Assembly (NCBI RefSeq): GCF_014200725.1
Contig: NZ_JACHCL010000002.1
Coordinates: 1,325,176 to 1,389,175 of the forward strand
Origin: Janthinobacterium silvisoli
Lineage (GTDB): Bacteria > Pseudomonadota > Gammaproteobacteria > Burkholderiales > Burkholderiaceae_D
Direction: 5' to 3'
Length of the DNA stretch: 64,000 bases
In this document: in pieces, positions 1 to 8,116 of the stretch
Numbering within the stretch: the first letter of the stretch is position 1
Layout of the letters: the number at the start of each line of letters is the position of its first letter
The notes under the pieces: generated by a model
Databases searched by the model: none
What the model was told of the DNA's origin: nothing
The model's input: the letters and a program-made list of their open reading frames with translations, nothing else
Made by a program: the position numbers and the translations under genes

Positions 1-407
1 GCTTGACCTTGCTGACCGACACCAGCTTGTTCCGCATCAAGAATGCCTCGCCCACCAGCAAGCTGATTTTGGGCGCCGACTGGCAAACGGCAGGCTGGGG
101 CGTGCAAGTGCGCGCCACCCGCTTCGGCGAACTGAAAGATTTCTCGTACGATAGCGATGCACCGCTGATCGACGGCATTCCTGCGCAGCGCTTCGGCGCT
201 GTCTGGTCGCTGGATCTGGAAGGCCAAATCAAGCTGAGCAAGCAACTGACCTTGAGTCTGGGCGGCAACAATATCCTGGACCGCTATCCGCAAAGGGTGC
301 GGGAAACCAATAACGCCACCTATGGCGGCGCCCTGCCCTACAACTTTATCAACCCCATCGGGGTCAATGGAGCTTACTTTTATGGCAAGCTCAGCTACAC
401 GTTTTAA
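1..407 (+). CDS. TonB-dependent receptor, C-terminal fragment (cut by window edge)
   Basis: This is the last ~134 residues of an outer-membrane TonB-dependent receptor whose start lies left of the window; the reading frame is already open at base 3. The fragment alternates short beta-strand-like segments, contains the late-barrel motif LGGNNILDRYP, typical of TonB receptors, and ends in LSYTF, with the C-terminal aromatic residue recognised by the outer-membrane assembly machinery. The plug domain and TonB box are not visible, so the ligand cannot be named. It is followed 34 bases later by the exported SAM-hydrolase-family gene on the same strand; no terminator is obvious between them. Confidence 0.85.
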   Translation, partial: LTLLTDTSLFRIKNASPTSKLILGADWQTAGWGVQVRATRFGELKDFSYDSDAPLIDGIPAQRFGAVWSLDLEGQIKLSKQLTLSLGGNNILDRYPQRVRETNNATYGGALPYNFINPIGVNGAYFYGKLSYTF

Positions 408-441
408 GCGCAACACATTATTATCGTAGACAAGGAAAATC

Positions 442-1365
442 ATGCTTCGCAAACATCTCTCCCAACTCGTCGCTGGCGTCTGCCTGAGCGCTGTCATGCT
501 GTCCGCCGCCCAGGCAGCGTCGCCACTGGTGCTGATGACGGACTTCGGCACGGCCGATGGCGCCGTCTCGGCCATGCACGGCGTAGCCTATGGCGTGGAC
601 CCGAACCTGAATGTATCGGACCTGACGCACCAGATTCCCGACTACGATATCTGGCTGGGCGCCTACCGTTTGTATCAGACCGCCAATTACTGGCCGCAAG
701 GCACGGTGTTCGTGTCCGTGATCGATCCTGGCGTAGGCACCAACCGCAAGTCGGTGGTGCTGAAAACCAAGGGCGGCCGTTATTTCGTCGGCCCGGACAA
801 TGGCTTGTTTACCCTGATTGCTGAGCGCGATGGCGTGGCCGAGCTGCGTGAAATCGATGAAAAGGTCAACCGCCTGGCCGGTTCCGGCGAGTCCTACACC
901 TTCCACGGCCGCGATGTGTACGCCTACGTGGGCGCGCGCCTGGCCTCGGGCACCATCAGCTACGAGCAAGTCGGCCCCGTGCTGCCCAGCGAATCGGTGG
1001 TGAAGATTGCTTACCAGCACGCCGTGCGCGACGGCAATACCATCCGCGGCATCGTGCCCGTGCTGGACGTGAAGTATGGCAATGTCTGGACCAATATCCC
1101 GAAGGCTCTGCTCGATGAATTACAGGTCAAACTGCATGACCCGCTGCAAGTGCGTATCTTGCACAAAGGTAAGCAGGTGGCCAAGGTCACGGCGCCGTTC
1201 GAACATACGTTTGGCGGCGTCGCCAAGGGCAAGCCGCTGGTCTACCTGAACAGCCTGCTGGACGTGGCCGTCGCCATCAGCCAGGGAGACTTTGCCGCCA
1301 AGCACCATATCGAATCGGGCGTGGATTGGGAAGTGGAAGTGAGCAAGGTTCCCGCCACCAAATAA
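442..1365 (+). CDS. exported SAM hydroxide adenosyltransferase / chlorinase-fluorinase family protein (DUF62)
   Basis: 307 residues. The N-terminus (residues 1-25, ending AQAA) is a Sec-type signal peptide. The mature part opens with LVLMTDFGTADGAVSAMHG, the hallmark N-terminal motif of the SAM hydrolase/halogenase family, followed by the family segments VSVIDPGVGT (about residue 95) and FVGPDNGLF (about residue 115), and a C-terminal beta-barrel-like domain. Family members use a hydroxide or halide to displace adenosine from S-adenosylmethionine. Most are cytoplasmic, so export of this one is notable. A ribosome-binding-like AAGGAAAATC precedes the ATG at 442. It lies downstream of a TonB-dependent receptor gene on the same strand and may be co-expressed. 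The exact substrate is unknown. Confidence 0.85.
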   Translation: MLRKHLSQLVAGVCLSAVMLSAAQAASPLVLMTDFGTADGAVSAMHGVAYGVDPNLNVSDLTHQIPDYDIWLGAYRLYQTANYWPQGTVFVSVIDPGVGTNRKSVVLKTKGGRYFVGPDNGLFTLIAERDGVAELREIDEKVNRLAGSGESYTFHGRDVYAYVGARLASGTISYEQVGPVLPSESVVKIAYQHAVRDGNTIRGIVPVLDVKYGNVWTNIPKALLDELQVKLHDPLQVRILHKGKQVAKVTAPFEHTFGGVAKGKPLVYLNSLLDVAVAISQGDFAAKHHIESGVDWEVEVSKVPATK

Positions 1366-1565
1366 GCATTGCAGCGTTGGAGCACGATGGCCAGGCGAAC
1401 CCACGTCATGGCCGCTTCATTTCCATTCTTCTGCGCTAGCGCAAACGTCTGCCCTGCACCGATTGGTAAATCCGGTGAACCTGTGGCCGTCTCCCCACTC
1501 TAATTTTTACAAGCGATGCCAGCCTTGTGGCAGCTACCCAGCTTTTCAACGAGAAAGGAATAATC

Positions 1566-1901
1566 ATGACGGCCCCACTCCTTACCACCAGCAGGCTAGT
1601 CCTCGGCACCGCCATCGCATGTGCGCTGCTGGGTGGCTGCAACAAGCACAACGACGCCAATACGGCCCCGGCCGCCACGCCGGCTACCACGCCAGGCTCG
1701 GGCAACAGCGGCACCTCGGGCACGAACGGCACGTCCACGCCAGACAACACACCGCCTGCCACTCCATCGACGACGCCAGGCGCCACACCCGGCACCACCA
1801 ATCCCGACGGCACGACTATGCCGCCAACCACGCCACCGAACAATAACAGCACACCGGGAACAGGAACAGGGACGACGACGCCACCACCCAGCGGCAGTTA
1901 G
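1566..1901 (+). CDS. small Thr/Pro/Gly-rich lipoprotein, unknown function
   Basis: 111 residues. The ATG at 1566 is chosen because GAGAAAGGAATAATC directly precedes it; an upstream in-frame start at 1527 would add residues without a ribosome-binding site. Residues 1-25 form a signal sequence ending in a lipobox (ALLGGC), so Cys is the likely lipidated residue. The rest is low complexity, dominated by Thr, Pro, Gly, Asn and Ser (ATPATTPGSGNSGTSG), with no recognisable domain. This composition suggests a flexible envelope-anchored linker. It ends before a symmetric terminator shared with the convergent RND permease gene. I do not recognise a family; existence as a gene is supported by the lipobox and the Shine-Dalgarno. 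Confidence 0.6.
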   Translation: MTAPLLTTSRLVLGTAIACALLGGCNKHNDANTAPAATPATTPGSGNSGTSGTNGTSTPDNTPPATPSTTPGATPGTTNPDGTTMPPTTPPNNNSTPGTGTGTTTPPPSGS

Positions 1902-1940
1902 CCACTACGGCGCGTGACAGATGTAGCGTTACTGAGAATA

Positions 1941-1970
1941 GAAAAGAGCCTTCCGAAGAAGGCTCTTTTC
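1941..1970. terminator. bidirectional hairpin terminator
   Basis: Perfect inverted repeat GAAAAGAGCCTTC-CGAA-GAAGGCTCTTTTC lying between the lipoprotein gene (plus) and the RND permease gene (minus). The A/T ends make it usable on both strands. The inner core AGCCTTC-CGAA-GAAGGCT recurs at 8057-8082. Confidence 0.85.
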
Positions 1971-1984
1971 CTGAGTATGCCCCA

Positions 1985-4900
1985 TCAATGCGTGGGCAAC
2001 TCCTTCACTTCCTGCGGATCATCCTTGCCCGGCGCCGGCGCCTTGATCGCCTGGTGGTCGGCTGCCAGGAACAGATACATGGCCGGCACGACGAACAGGG
2101 TAAACAAGGTGCCGATGGACAGGCCCGTAAAGATCACCAGCCCCATCGCGTGGCGGCCCGCAGCCCCCGCGCCCGAGGCGATCACCAGCGGCAGCACGCC
2201 AAACACCATGGCTGCTGTCGTCATCAGGATAGGACGCAGACGCACGGCAGCGGCTGCTTCCACCGCTTCGCGCTTGTTCATGCCTGTCTTTTGCAGCTGG
2301 TTCGCCACTTCCACGATCAGGATACCGTGCTTGCTGATCAGCCCCATCAGGGTCACCAGCCCCACCTCCGTGTAAATATTGATGGAAGCAAAACCCAGGA
2401 AGATGAACATGGTGGCGCCAAACAGGGCCAGCGGCACGGAAACCAGAATCACCACAGGGTCGCGGAAACTTTCAAACTGCGCCGCCAGCGCCAGGAAGAC
2501 GATCACCACCGCAAACAGCATGGTCACGACGAAGCCGCCCGATTCCTGCACGAACTGGCGCGACTGCCCGGAATAATCGACCGTATAGCCGCTGGGCGCC
2601 ACTTCAGCCAGGGTGTCGCGCATGAAACCCAGCACCTCGCCTTGTGAGGAACCGGACACGCCCGACAGGGTGACGGAATTTAATTGCTGGAAGCGGTTGA
2701 TCGACTCGGGCACCACGTCGTACTTGATATGGGCCACGGTGCTGGCCGGTATCATGCTGCCGTCCGGTGTCTTGATGTAAAAGTTCAAGACCTCGGATGG
2801 ATTCAGCCGGTCCGTCTGCAGCACTTGCGGGATCACCTTGTAAGAGCGGCCCGCGATGGAAAAGTAATTGACATAGCCGCCGCCCAGCGCCGCCCCCAGG
2901 GCCGAGCCGACATCTTGCTGCGTCATGCCCAGCGCGGCCACGTTGTCGCGGTCGACCACTACGGTCGCTTGCGGCTTGTCGACTTTCAGGTCGGTGTCGA
3001 TGAAATAAAACTTACCGGAAGAGCGAGCCTTGTCGAGCACCTGCTGCGCGATGGTATTGAGGTTTTCAAACGGCTCGGTGGTGGTGATCACGAATTGCAC
3101 GGGCAAGCCCGAGGAACCTGGCAAGGCGGGGAACTGAAAGGCGGCCACGCGTGCACCGGCGATCTTGTTCCAGCCCGCCTGCAAGTCTTGCTGTATTTCC
3201 TTGGCGCTGCGCGTGCGCTCGTCCCAGGGCTTGGTCAGCATGCCGCCTATGCCGGCATTGACGGTCGGCACGCCCGTGATCTGGAACATCTGGCTGTATT
3301 CAGGCATGGACTTGGCCACCTTGTAGACCTGGTCGGCATACACTTGCATCTGGTCCGAGGTTGCCGTGGGGTCGCCCACCACTTGCGACAGCACCACGCC
3401 CTGGTCTTCCTCGGGCGCAAGTTCGGACTGCGACATCTTGAACATCAGCCCCAGTATCAGCATCAGGATCACCGCCATCACGACCAGCACCGGCCAGGTG
3501 TCGAGCAGCGAATGCAGGATGCGCTGGTAGCGGTGGTGCACTTTCTCAAACACGCGGTCGATCGCCTGCACGAAGCGGCCCGTGTCCTGTTCCGGCTTGA
3601 AGAAGCGCGAACACATCATCGGCGACAGGGTCAGCGCCACGATGCCCGAGACGGCCACGGCGCCGGCCAGGGTAAACGCGAATTCCGTGAACAGCGCCCC
3701 CGTCAGCCCGCCCTGAAAGCCGATCGGTACATACACGGCGATCAGCACCACCGTCATCGCCAGGATGGGGCTGCCCAGTTCGCGCGCGGCCAGCAAGGAG
3801 GCATCGAGCGGCGACTTGCCCTCCTTCATGTGGCGGTCGACGTTTTCCACCACGATGATGGCGTCGTCGACCACCAGGCCGATGGCCAGCACGATGGCCA
3901 GCAAGGTCAGCAGATTGATGGAGTAGCCGAAGGCCAGCATGATGGAAAAAGTGCCGATCAAGGACAGCGGCATGGCGATCACGGGCACGATCACGGCGCG
4001 GAAACTACCGAGGAACAGGTAAATCACGATGGTGACGATGAGCAGCGCTTCGACCAGGGTCTTGATGACTTCGGTAATCGAGGTGTTGATGAACACCGTG
4101 GAGTCATACACGATTTCGCCCGTCAGGCCCGCTGGCAGCTGCGACTGGAGTTCCGGAAAACTGCTGCGCACGCGCTTGGCGACGTCGAGGATATTGGCTT
4201 CCGGCGCCACCTTGATGCCGATAAAGACGGAACGCACGCCGCTGAAAGCGACGTTGAAATCATAGTTTTCCGAGCCCAGCACCACGGTAGCCAGGTCTTC
4301 CAGGCGCACGATGGAGTCGCCGCTGCGCTTGACCACCAGCTTCTTGAATTCTTCCACCGAATGCAAATCGGTGCCGGCCGTCAGAGGGATGGTCACCATC
4401 TGGCCCTTGCTCGACCCCAGCGCCGCCAGGTAGTTATTATTGCCCAGCGCCGTGCTGACATCGGCCGCCGTCACGCCGAAGGCCGCCATCTTCGATGAAT
4501 CGAGCCAGGCGCGCAGGGCGAACAGGCGCGCACCCAGCAGTTCGGCAGTCTGCACGCCCGAGATGGAATCGAGCTTGGGCTTGACCACGCGGCTCAGGAA
4601 GTCGGTGACGTTATTGGTCGGCAGGGTCTTGCTGTAAAAACCCAGATACATGGCGTCCGTGGTCTGGCCCGTCTGCACCGTCAGCACGGGCGCTTGCGCC
4701 TGCACCGGTAACTGGTTCTTTACGGAACTGACCTGGGTATTGATTTCCGTCAGCGCCCGGTTGGCGTCGTAGTTCAGGCGCAAGGTGGCCGTGATGGTCG
4801 ATACGCCACTGCTGGACGAGGACGACAGGTAATCGATACCCTGCGCCTGCGCGATGGCCGATTCCAGCGGCTGGGTGATAAAGCCCGCCACCGTCTGCGC

Positions 4901-5065
4901 ATCGGCGCCGTAATAGGTAGTCGAAATCGTCACCACCGCGTTCTGCGTCTTGGGATACTGGTTGATGGGCAGGCTGAACAAAGAGCGCAAGCCCAGCACC
5001 ACCAGCAGCATGCTCACCACCATCGCCAGCACGGGCCGGCGGATAAAGATATCGGTGAAGTTCAT
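1985..5065 (-). CDS. multidrug efflux RND transporter permease (HAE-1/AcrB type)
   Basis: 1026 residues, the normal length for proton-driven RND drug pumps. The start MNFTDIFIRRPVLAMV is the typical amphipathic helix and first membrane helix. Two sets of membrane helices flank two large periplasmic loops. The proton-relay residues are in place: a DD pair in helix 4 (LVVDDAIIVVENV, about residue 407) and a Lys in helix 10 (MGLISKHGILIVE). The protein sits in the inner membrane and takes substrates from the periplasm or membrane, passing them to the OMF through the adaptor. It is the last gene of an OMF-adaptor-permease operon, starting 9 bases after the adaptor stop. Its sequence is closest in feel to MexI/MuxB-like pumps, but the substrate cannot be read from sequence. 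Confidence 0.95.
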   Translation of the reverse strand: MNFTDIFIRRPVLAMVVSMLLVVLGLRSLFSLPINQYPKTQNAVVTISTTYYGADAQTVAGFITQPLESAIAQAQGIDYLSSSSSSGVSTITATLRLNYDANRALTEINTQVSSVKNQLPVQAQAPVLTVQTGQTTDAMYLGFYSKTLPTNNVTDFLSRVVKPKLDSISGVQTAELLGARLFALRAWLDSSKMAAFGVTAADVSTALGNNNYLAALGSSKGQMVTIPLTAGTDLHSVEEFKKLVVKRSGDSIVRLEDLATVVLGSENYDFNVAFSGVRSVFIGIKVAPEANILDVAKRVRSSFPELQSQLPAGLTGEIVYDSTVFINTSITEVIKTLVEALLIVTIVIYLFLGSFRAVIVPVIAMPLSLIGTFSIMLAFGYSINLLTLLAIVLAIGLVVDDAIIVVENVDRHMKEGKSPLDASLLAARELGSPILAMTVVLIAVYVPIGFQGGLTGALFTEFAFTLAGAVAVSGIVALTLSPMMCSRFFKPEQDTGRFVQAIDRVFEKVHHRYQRILHSLLDTWPVLVVMAVILMLILGLMFKMSQSELAPEEDQGVVLSQVVGDPTATSDQMQVYADQVYKVAKSMPEYSQMFQITGVPTVNAGIGGMLTKPWDERTRSAKEIQQDLQAGWNKIAGARVAAFQFPALPGSSGLPVQFVITTTEPFENLNTIAQQVLDKARSSGKFYFIDTDLKVDKPQATVVVDRDNVAALGMTQQDVGSALGAALGGGYVNYFSIAGRSYKVIPQVLQTDRLNPSEVLNFYIKTPDGSMIPASTVAHIKYDVVPESINRFQQLNSVTLSGVSGSSQGEVLGFMRDTLAEVAPSGYTVDYSGQSRQFVQESGGFVVTMLFAVVIVFLALAAQFESFRDPVVILVSVPLALFGATMFIFLGFASINIYTEVGLVTLMGLISKHGILIVEVANQLQKTGMNKREAVEAAAAVRLRPILMTTAAMVFGVLPLVIASGAGAAGRHAMGLVIFTGLSIGTLFTLFVVPAMYLFLAADHQAIKAPAPGKDDPQEVKELPTH

Positions 5066-5074
5066 GGCGGCGCC

Positions 5075-6238
5075 TTATTGTTCCTGCGGCGTGGGCCGCG
5101 GATTGTTGAGCGGCTGGACCACGTTGCTGATCACCACGGGGCTACCATTCTTGAGCTTGATCTGGCCGCTGGTGACGACTTGCTGGCCTTCGGTCAAGCC
5201 CGTCAGCACGGCCACCTGGTCGCCGCGCGTCTCGCCGGTGGTGACAAATACTTGCTGCACCACCAGGTCGCCCGCCTTCGGTGGTGGCGCGGCTGGCGCA
5301 GAGCTGGCCGTAGCCGGCTTGGGCGCCTGTGACGCTGCTTGCACCACGAACACGGTGGAACCGTAAGGGTTGTAGGTGATCGCCGTCTGCGGCAGGGTCA
5401 GATACAGTTTTTTATCGCCCACTTCCACATTCACATTGGCAAACATGCCCGGCAGCAATTGCCGCTTGGGATTGGCTACCGTGGCTTCCACCTGCACATT
5501 GCGCGTGGTGGGATCAACCTTGGAACTGATGGCGCTGACCTTGCCGGCAAAGACCACATTGGCATAGGCGTCGCTGGACAGGTTCAAGACCTGGCCCACT
5601 TGCAAGCCGCTCAGGTTCTTTTGCGGAATATAAAAATCGACGTAGATGGGATCGATGGTTTGCAGGGTCACGATCTTGTCGCCGGGATTGAGATACTGGC
5701 CCGGATTGACGGTGGTAATGCCCAGCTTGCCGGCAAACGGCGCGCGTATGGTTTTTTTCTGCACCAGCGCCGCTTGCTGGGCGGCCAGGGCCTGCTTGCT
5801 TTTCAGGTCGGCCAGGTCACTGTCGATCTGCGCCTGGCTGATGGCTTGCACGGCAAACTGTTGCCGGTCGCGCGCCAGCACGGAGGCGGCCAGTTCGGAG
5901 GCCGCTTCCAGTGCGCGCAGCTGGGCGATGTCGGCATCGGCGTTCAGTTGTACCAGCAATTGCCCGGCCGCCACATCCTGGCCAGACTTGAAGTTAATCG
6001 TGCGCACCAGGCCCGCAATTTCAGTCGTCACATCGACGCCGCGCACAGCCACCATGGTGCCCACCGATGATAAATGCGGTTGCCAATCGACTTTGCGCAC
6101 GATGGTCGACGAGACGGTTTGCGGCCCCGGCTTGGGCGCGCTGGCCATCAGTTGGCGGATATGCAGGAAAAATCCCAGCGCCAGCAAGGCGACCAGCAAC
6201 ACTACCGCCCCCAGCATGATCAGCATGCGTTTAGTCAT
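5075..6238 (-). CDS. RND efflux periplasmic adaptor subunit (membrane fusion protein)
   Basis: 387 residues. Residues 1-30 carry an N-terminal membrane anchor (MLIMLGAVVLLVALLALGFF), followed by a lipoyl/biotinyl half-motif (TTEIAGLVRTINFKSGQDV), a short coiled-coil hairpin (about residues 95-165) and the returning lipoyl half (IRAPFAGKLGITTVNPGQYL), then beta-barrel and membrane-proximal domains. This is the standard adaptor layout that bridges the inner-membrane permease to the outer-membrane channel. An Ala/Pro-rich insert near residues 305-325 (SAPAAPPPKAG) is a probable flexible linker. The gene lies between the OMF gene (57 bases upstream) and the permease (9 bases downstream) and is surely co-transcribed with them. 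An AAGGAGTGTATCC ribosome-binding site precedes the ATG. Confidence 0.93.
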   Translation of the reverse strand: MTKRMLIMLGAVVLLVALLALGFFLHIRQLMASAPKPGPQTVSSTIVRKVDWQPHLSSVGTMVAVRGVDVTTEIAGLVRTINFKSGQDVAAGQLLVQLNADADIAQLRALEAASELAASVLARDRQQFAVQAISQAQIDSDLADLKSKQALAAQQAALVQKKTIRAPFAGKLGITTVNPGQYLNPGDKIVTLQTIDPIYVDFYIPQKNLSGLQVGQVLNLSSDAYANVVFAGKVSAISSKVDPTTRNVQVEATVANPKRQLLPGMFANVNVEVGDKKLYLTLPQTAITYNPYGSTVFVVQAASQAPKPATASSAPAAPPPKAGDLVVQQVFVTTGETRGDQVAVLTGLTEGQQVVTSGQIKLKNGSPVVISNVVQPLNNPRPTPQEQ

Positions 6239-6295
6239 GGATACACTCCTTGTTATTCTTCGTCTTGTCGGGTTTTGCCGAACGGATAAGGATGA

Positions 6296-7852
6296 TTAGT
6301 CTGCGCTGACCGTCACCGGCAACTGCGTGCTGGTACTGGCGGCGTCCAGCGCGGGCCGGTTCCACCAGCCGCCACCGAGCGCCTGGAACAGTGCAGCGCT
6401 ATCGGCATAACGCGCCGCCTGCGCCTGTACCAGCCCTACCCTGGCTTGCTGATAGGTGCGCTGGGCGTCCAGCAAGGTCAGGTAGCTGATGGCGCCCAGC
6501 TTGAATTGCTGGGTATTCAAGTCCAGCGAGGCACGCGCCAGCGATTCCACCTCGGCCTGCTCTTTCAGCGCAGAAGCATCGCTGTCGAGCGCGCGCAGGC
6601 TATCGGCCACATTCTGGAAGGCGACCAGCACCGTGGAGCGGTAATCGGCGGCCGCCCCCTCATAGGCGGCGATGGCGGCGCGCCGCTTGGCGTTCAGGGC
6701 GCCGCCATTGAAGATGGGCTGGGCCAGCCCGGCGCCCAGGCCCCAGATGGCGGAACTGCTGCGCAGCAGCGAAGGGAAAGTTGTGGCTGTCGAACCGTAG
6801 CTGCCCGACAAGGTCAGCTGGGGATAGAGATTGGCCGTGGCCACGCCGATCTGCGCGCTGGCCTGGTGCAGCAAGGCTTCACTGGCGCGCACGTCGGGGC
6901 GCTGGCGTACCAGGTTCGATGGCAAGGAAACGGGTAAATCCTGTGGCAGTTGCAGCGAGGCAAGGTCGAACTGGGGCAAGCCTGATTCACTGGGCAACTG
7001 GCCCGCATACACGGACAACTGGTGGCGGGTCTGGGCCAGGGCCTTTTCCAGCGGCGGCACGGTGGCGCGCGTCTGCGCGACCGTATTTTGCTGTAACAAC
7101 ACCGTGCCGCGGCCTATCGCACCAAACTTGAATTGCTGCTCGATCACGTCCAGCTGTTTCTGCTGTGCATCGAGGATGTCCTGGGTGGCTTGCAACTGGG
7201 CGCGCAGCGAGGCTTCGCGTATGGCCGTCGTCACCAGGTTGGAAGTGAGGGTCAGGTAGGACGCTTCCAGTTGGTATTGCTGATAGTCAACTTGGGCCGC
7301 CAACCCCTCCAGCTGCCGCTTGTTGGCGCCAAACACGTCCAGGGTGTAGGACACATTGACCGAGGCATTGTATAAATTGAAGACACCACCCGTGCCCGTC
7401 AGGCGGCTGGTCTTTTCGCGGTTGAAGCCCAGCTGGGCATTCACGCTGGGATACAGCAGTTCGCCACTTTCGGCACGGTAATTTTCATTCGCCTGGCGCA
7501 GGGCCGCCTGGGCTGATGCCAGGCTGGGACTGCGCTTGAGGGCGTCGCGCACCAGCTGGTCCAGCGCCGGCGACTGGAATAGCGACCACCACTGGCCGGG
7601 AATGTCCTGGCCCGGCACGAAGCGCTGCGCCTGGCCGGCAGGGCCAGGCGCCGACGCGGTTTGTGGAGGTAGGGCGGTAGGCGTGTAGCTGTCGCCACCG
7701 TCCGGCGGCGCGGGAGGCTTGAAGTCGGGCCCCACGGCGCAGCCAGCCAGCAGGCTGGCCATGAACAAGGGAAAAAGGAAACGCAAGGGGCGTGGCGCGG
7801 CGCCACTCCTGACGCGCAAGCCGATACTGGACAGCCGGGTTCTGGGGACCAT
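6296..7852 (-). CDS. RND efflux outer-membrane factor lipoprotein (NodT/OprM type)
   Basis: 518 residues. A long basic N-terminus leads to a lipoprotein signal with lipobox LLAGC (about residue 38), followed by the characteristic AVGPDFKPP of NodT-family outer-membrane factors. The body consists of two repeats of helical hairpins with beta-strand parts; the second repeat contains PQLTLSGSYG and LNAKRRAAIAAYEG, both typical of TolC/OprM proteins. It forms the trimeric outer-membrane channel for the pump encoded by the next two genes. It is the first gene of the operon, so the promoter should lie in 7853-8050. The ATG at 7852 gives an unusually long n-region (about 25 residues); no better start with a full signal peptide is visible. 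Confidence 0.93.
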   Translation of the reverse strand: MVPRTRLSSIGLRVRSGAAPRPLRFLFPLFMASLLAGCAVGPDFKPPAPPDGGDSYTPTALPPQTASAPGPAGQAQRFVPGQDIPGQWWSLFQSPALDQLVRDALKRSPSLASAQAALRQANENYRAESGELLYPSVNAQLGFNREKTSRLTGTGGVFNLYNASVNVSYTLDVFGANKRQLEGLAAQVDYQQYQLEASYLTLTSNLVTTAIREASLRAQLQATQDILDAQQKQLDVIEQQFKFGAIGRGTVLLQQNTVAQTRATVPPLEKALAQTRHQLSVYAGQLPSESGLPQFDLASLQLPQDLPVSLPSNLVRQRPDVRASEALLHQASAQIGVATANLYPQLTLSGSYGSTATTFPSLLRSSSAIWGLGAGLAQPIFNGGALNAKRRAAIAAYEGAAADYRSTVLVAFQNVADSLRALDSDASALKEQAEVESLARASLDLNTQQFKLGAISYLTLLDAQRTYQQARVGLVQAQAARYADSAALFQALGGGWWNRPALDAASTSTQLPVTVSAD

Positions 7853-8116
7853 TATTCTTATCCGATACTTTGCATTACAACATCATGACAACGTTGAGGA
7901 GCTGCTGGGATACTGGACACGACTAAAACTGGACTGACTGAAACGGGACTTGCCTGGAGACGAGAGACTGGAGACCATACAACTGTGCTGGCCGAGTTTA
8001 TTCTAGCATCAAATATCGCCTGCGCTCACACCATGATTAAAAAGTTCCTGGCATAAAAAAAGCCTTCCGAAGAAGGCTTTTTCTTGCATAAAACATATGC
8101 CGTGCTGAGGTTTACC
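7853..8116. other. intergenic region holding the upstream region of the OMF operon and the terminator of the second RND operon
   Basis: 264 bases between two minus-strand operons. The left part must hold the promoter of the OMF-adaptor-permease operon, but no convincing -35/-10 pair was found. The right part holds the terminator at 8057-8082. No small gene is supported. Confidence 0.5.
8057..8082 (-). terminator. Rho-independent terminator of the second RND operon
   Basis: AAAAAGCCTTC-CGAA-GAAGGCTTTTT, a perfect hairpin with A/T tracts on both sides, 34 bases beyond the stop codon of the RND permease gene read on the minus strand. It shares its core with the hairpin at 1941-1970. Confidence 0.85.

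Noticed and set aside
1..407. Heme receptor partner of hmuSTUV
   Set aside because: Only the last barrel strands of this TonB-dependent receptor are visible, 34 kb from the hmu operon, so no ligand can be inferred.
2684..4498. Long open frame (about 600 codons) opposite the first RND permease
   Set aside because: Its translation is His/Arg/Gln-rich with no domain, while the opposite strand encodes a complete RND pump. It is a codon-bias shadow in GC-rich DNA.
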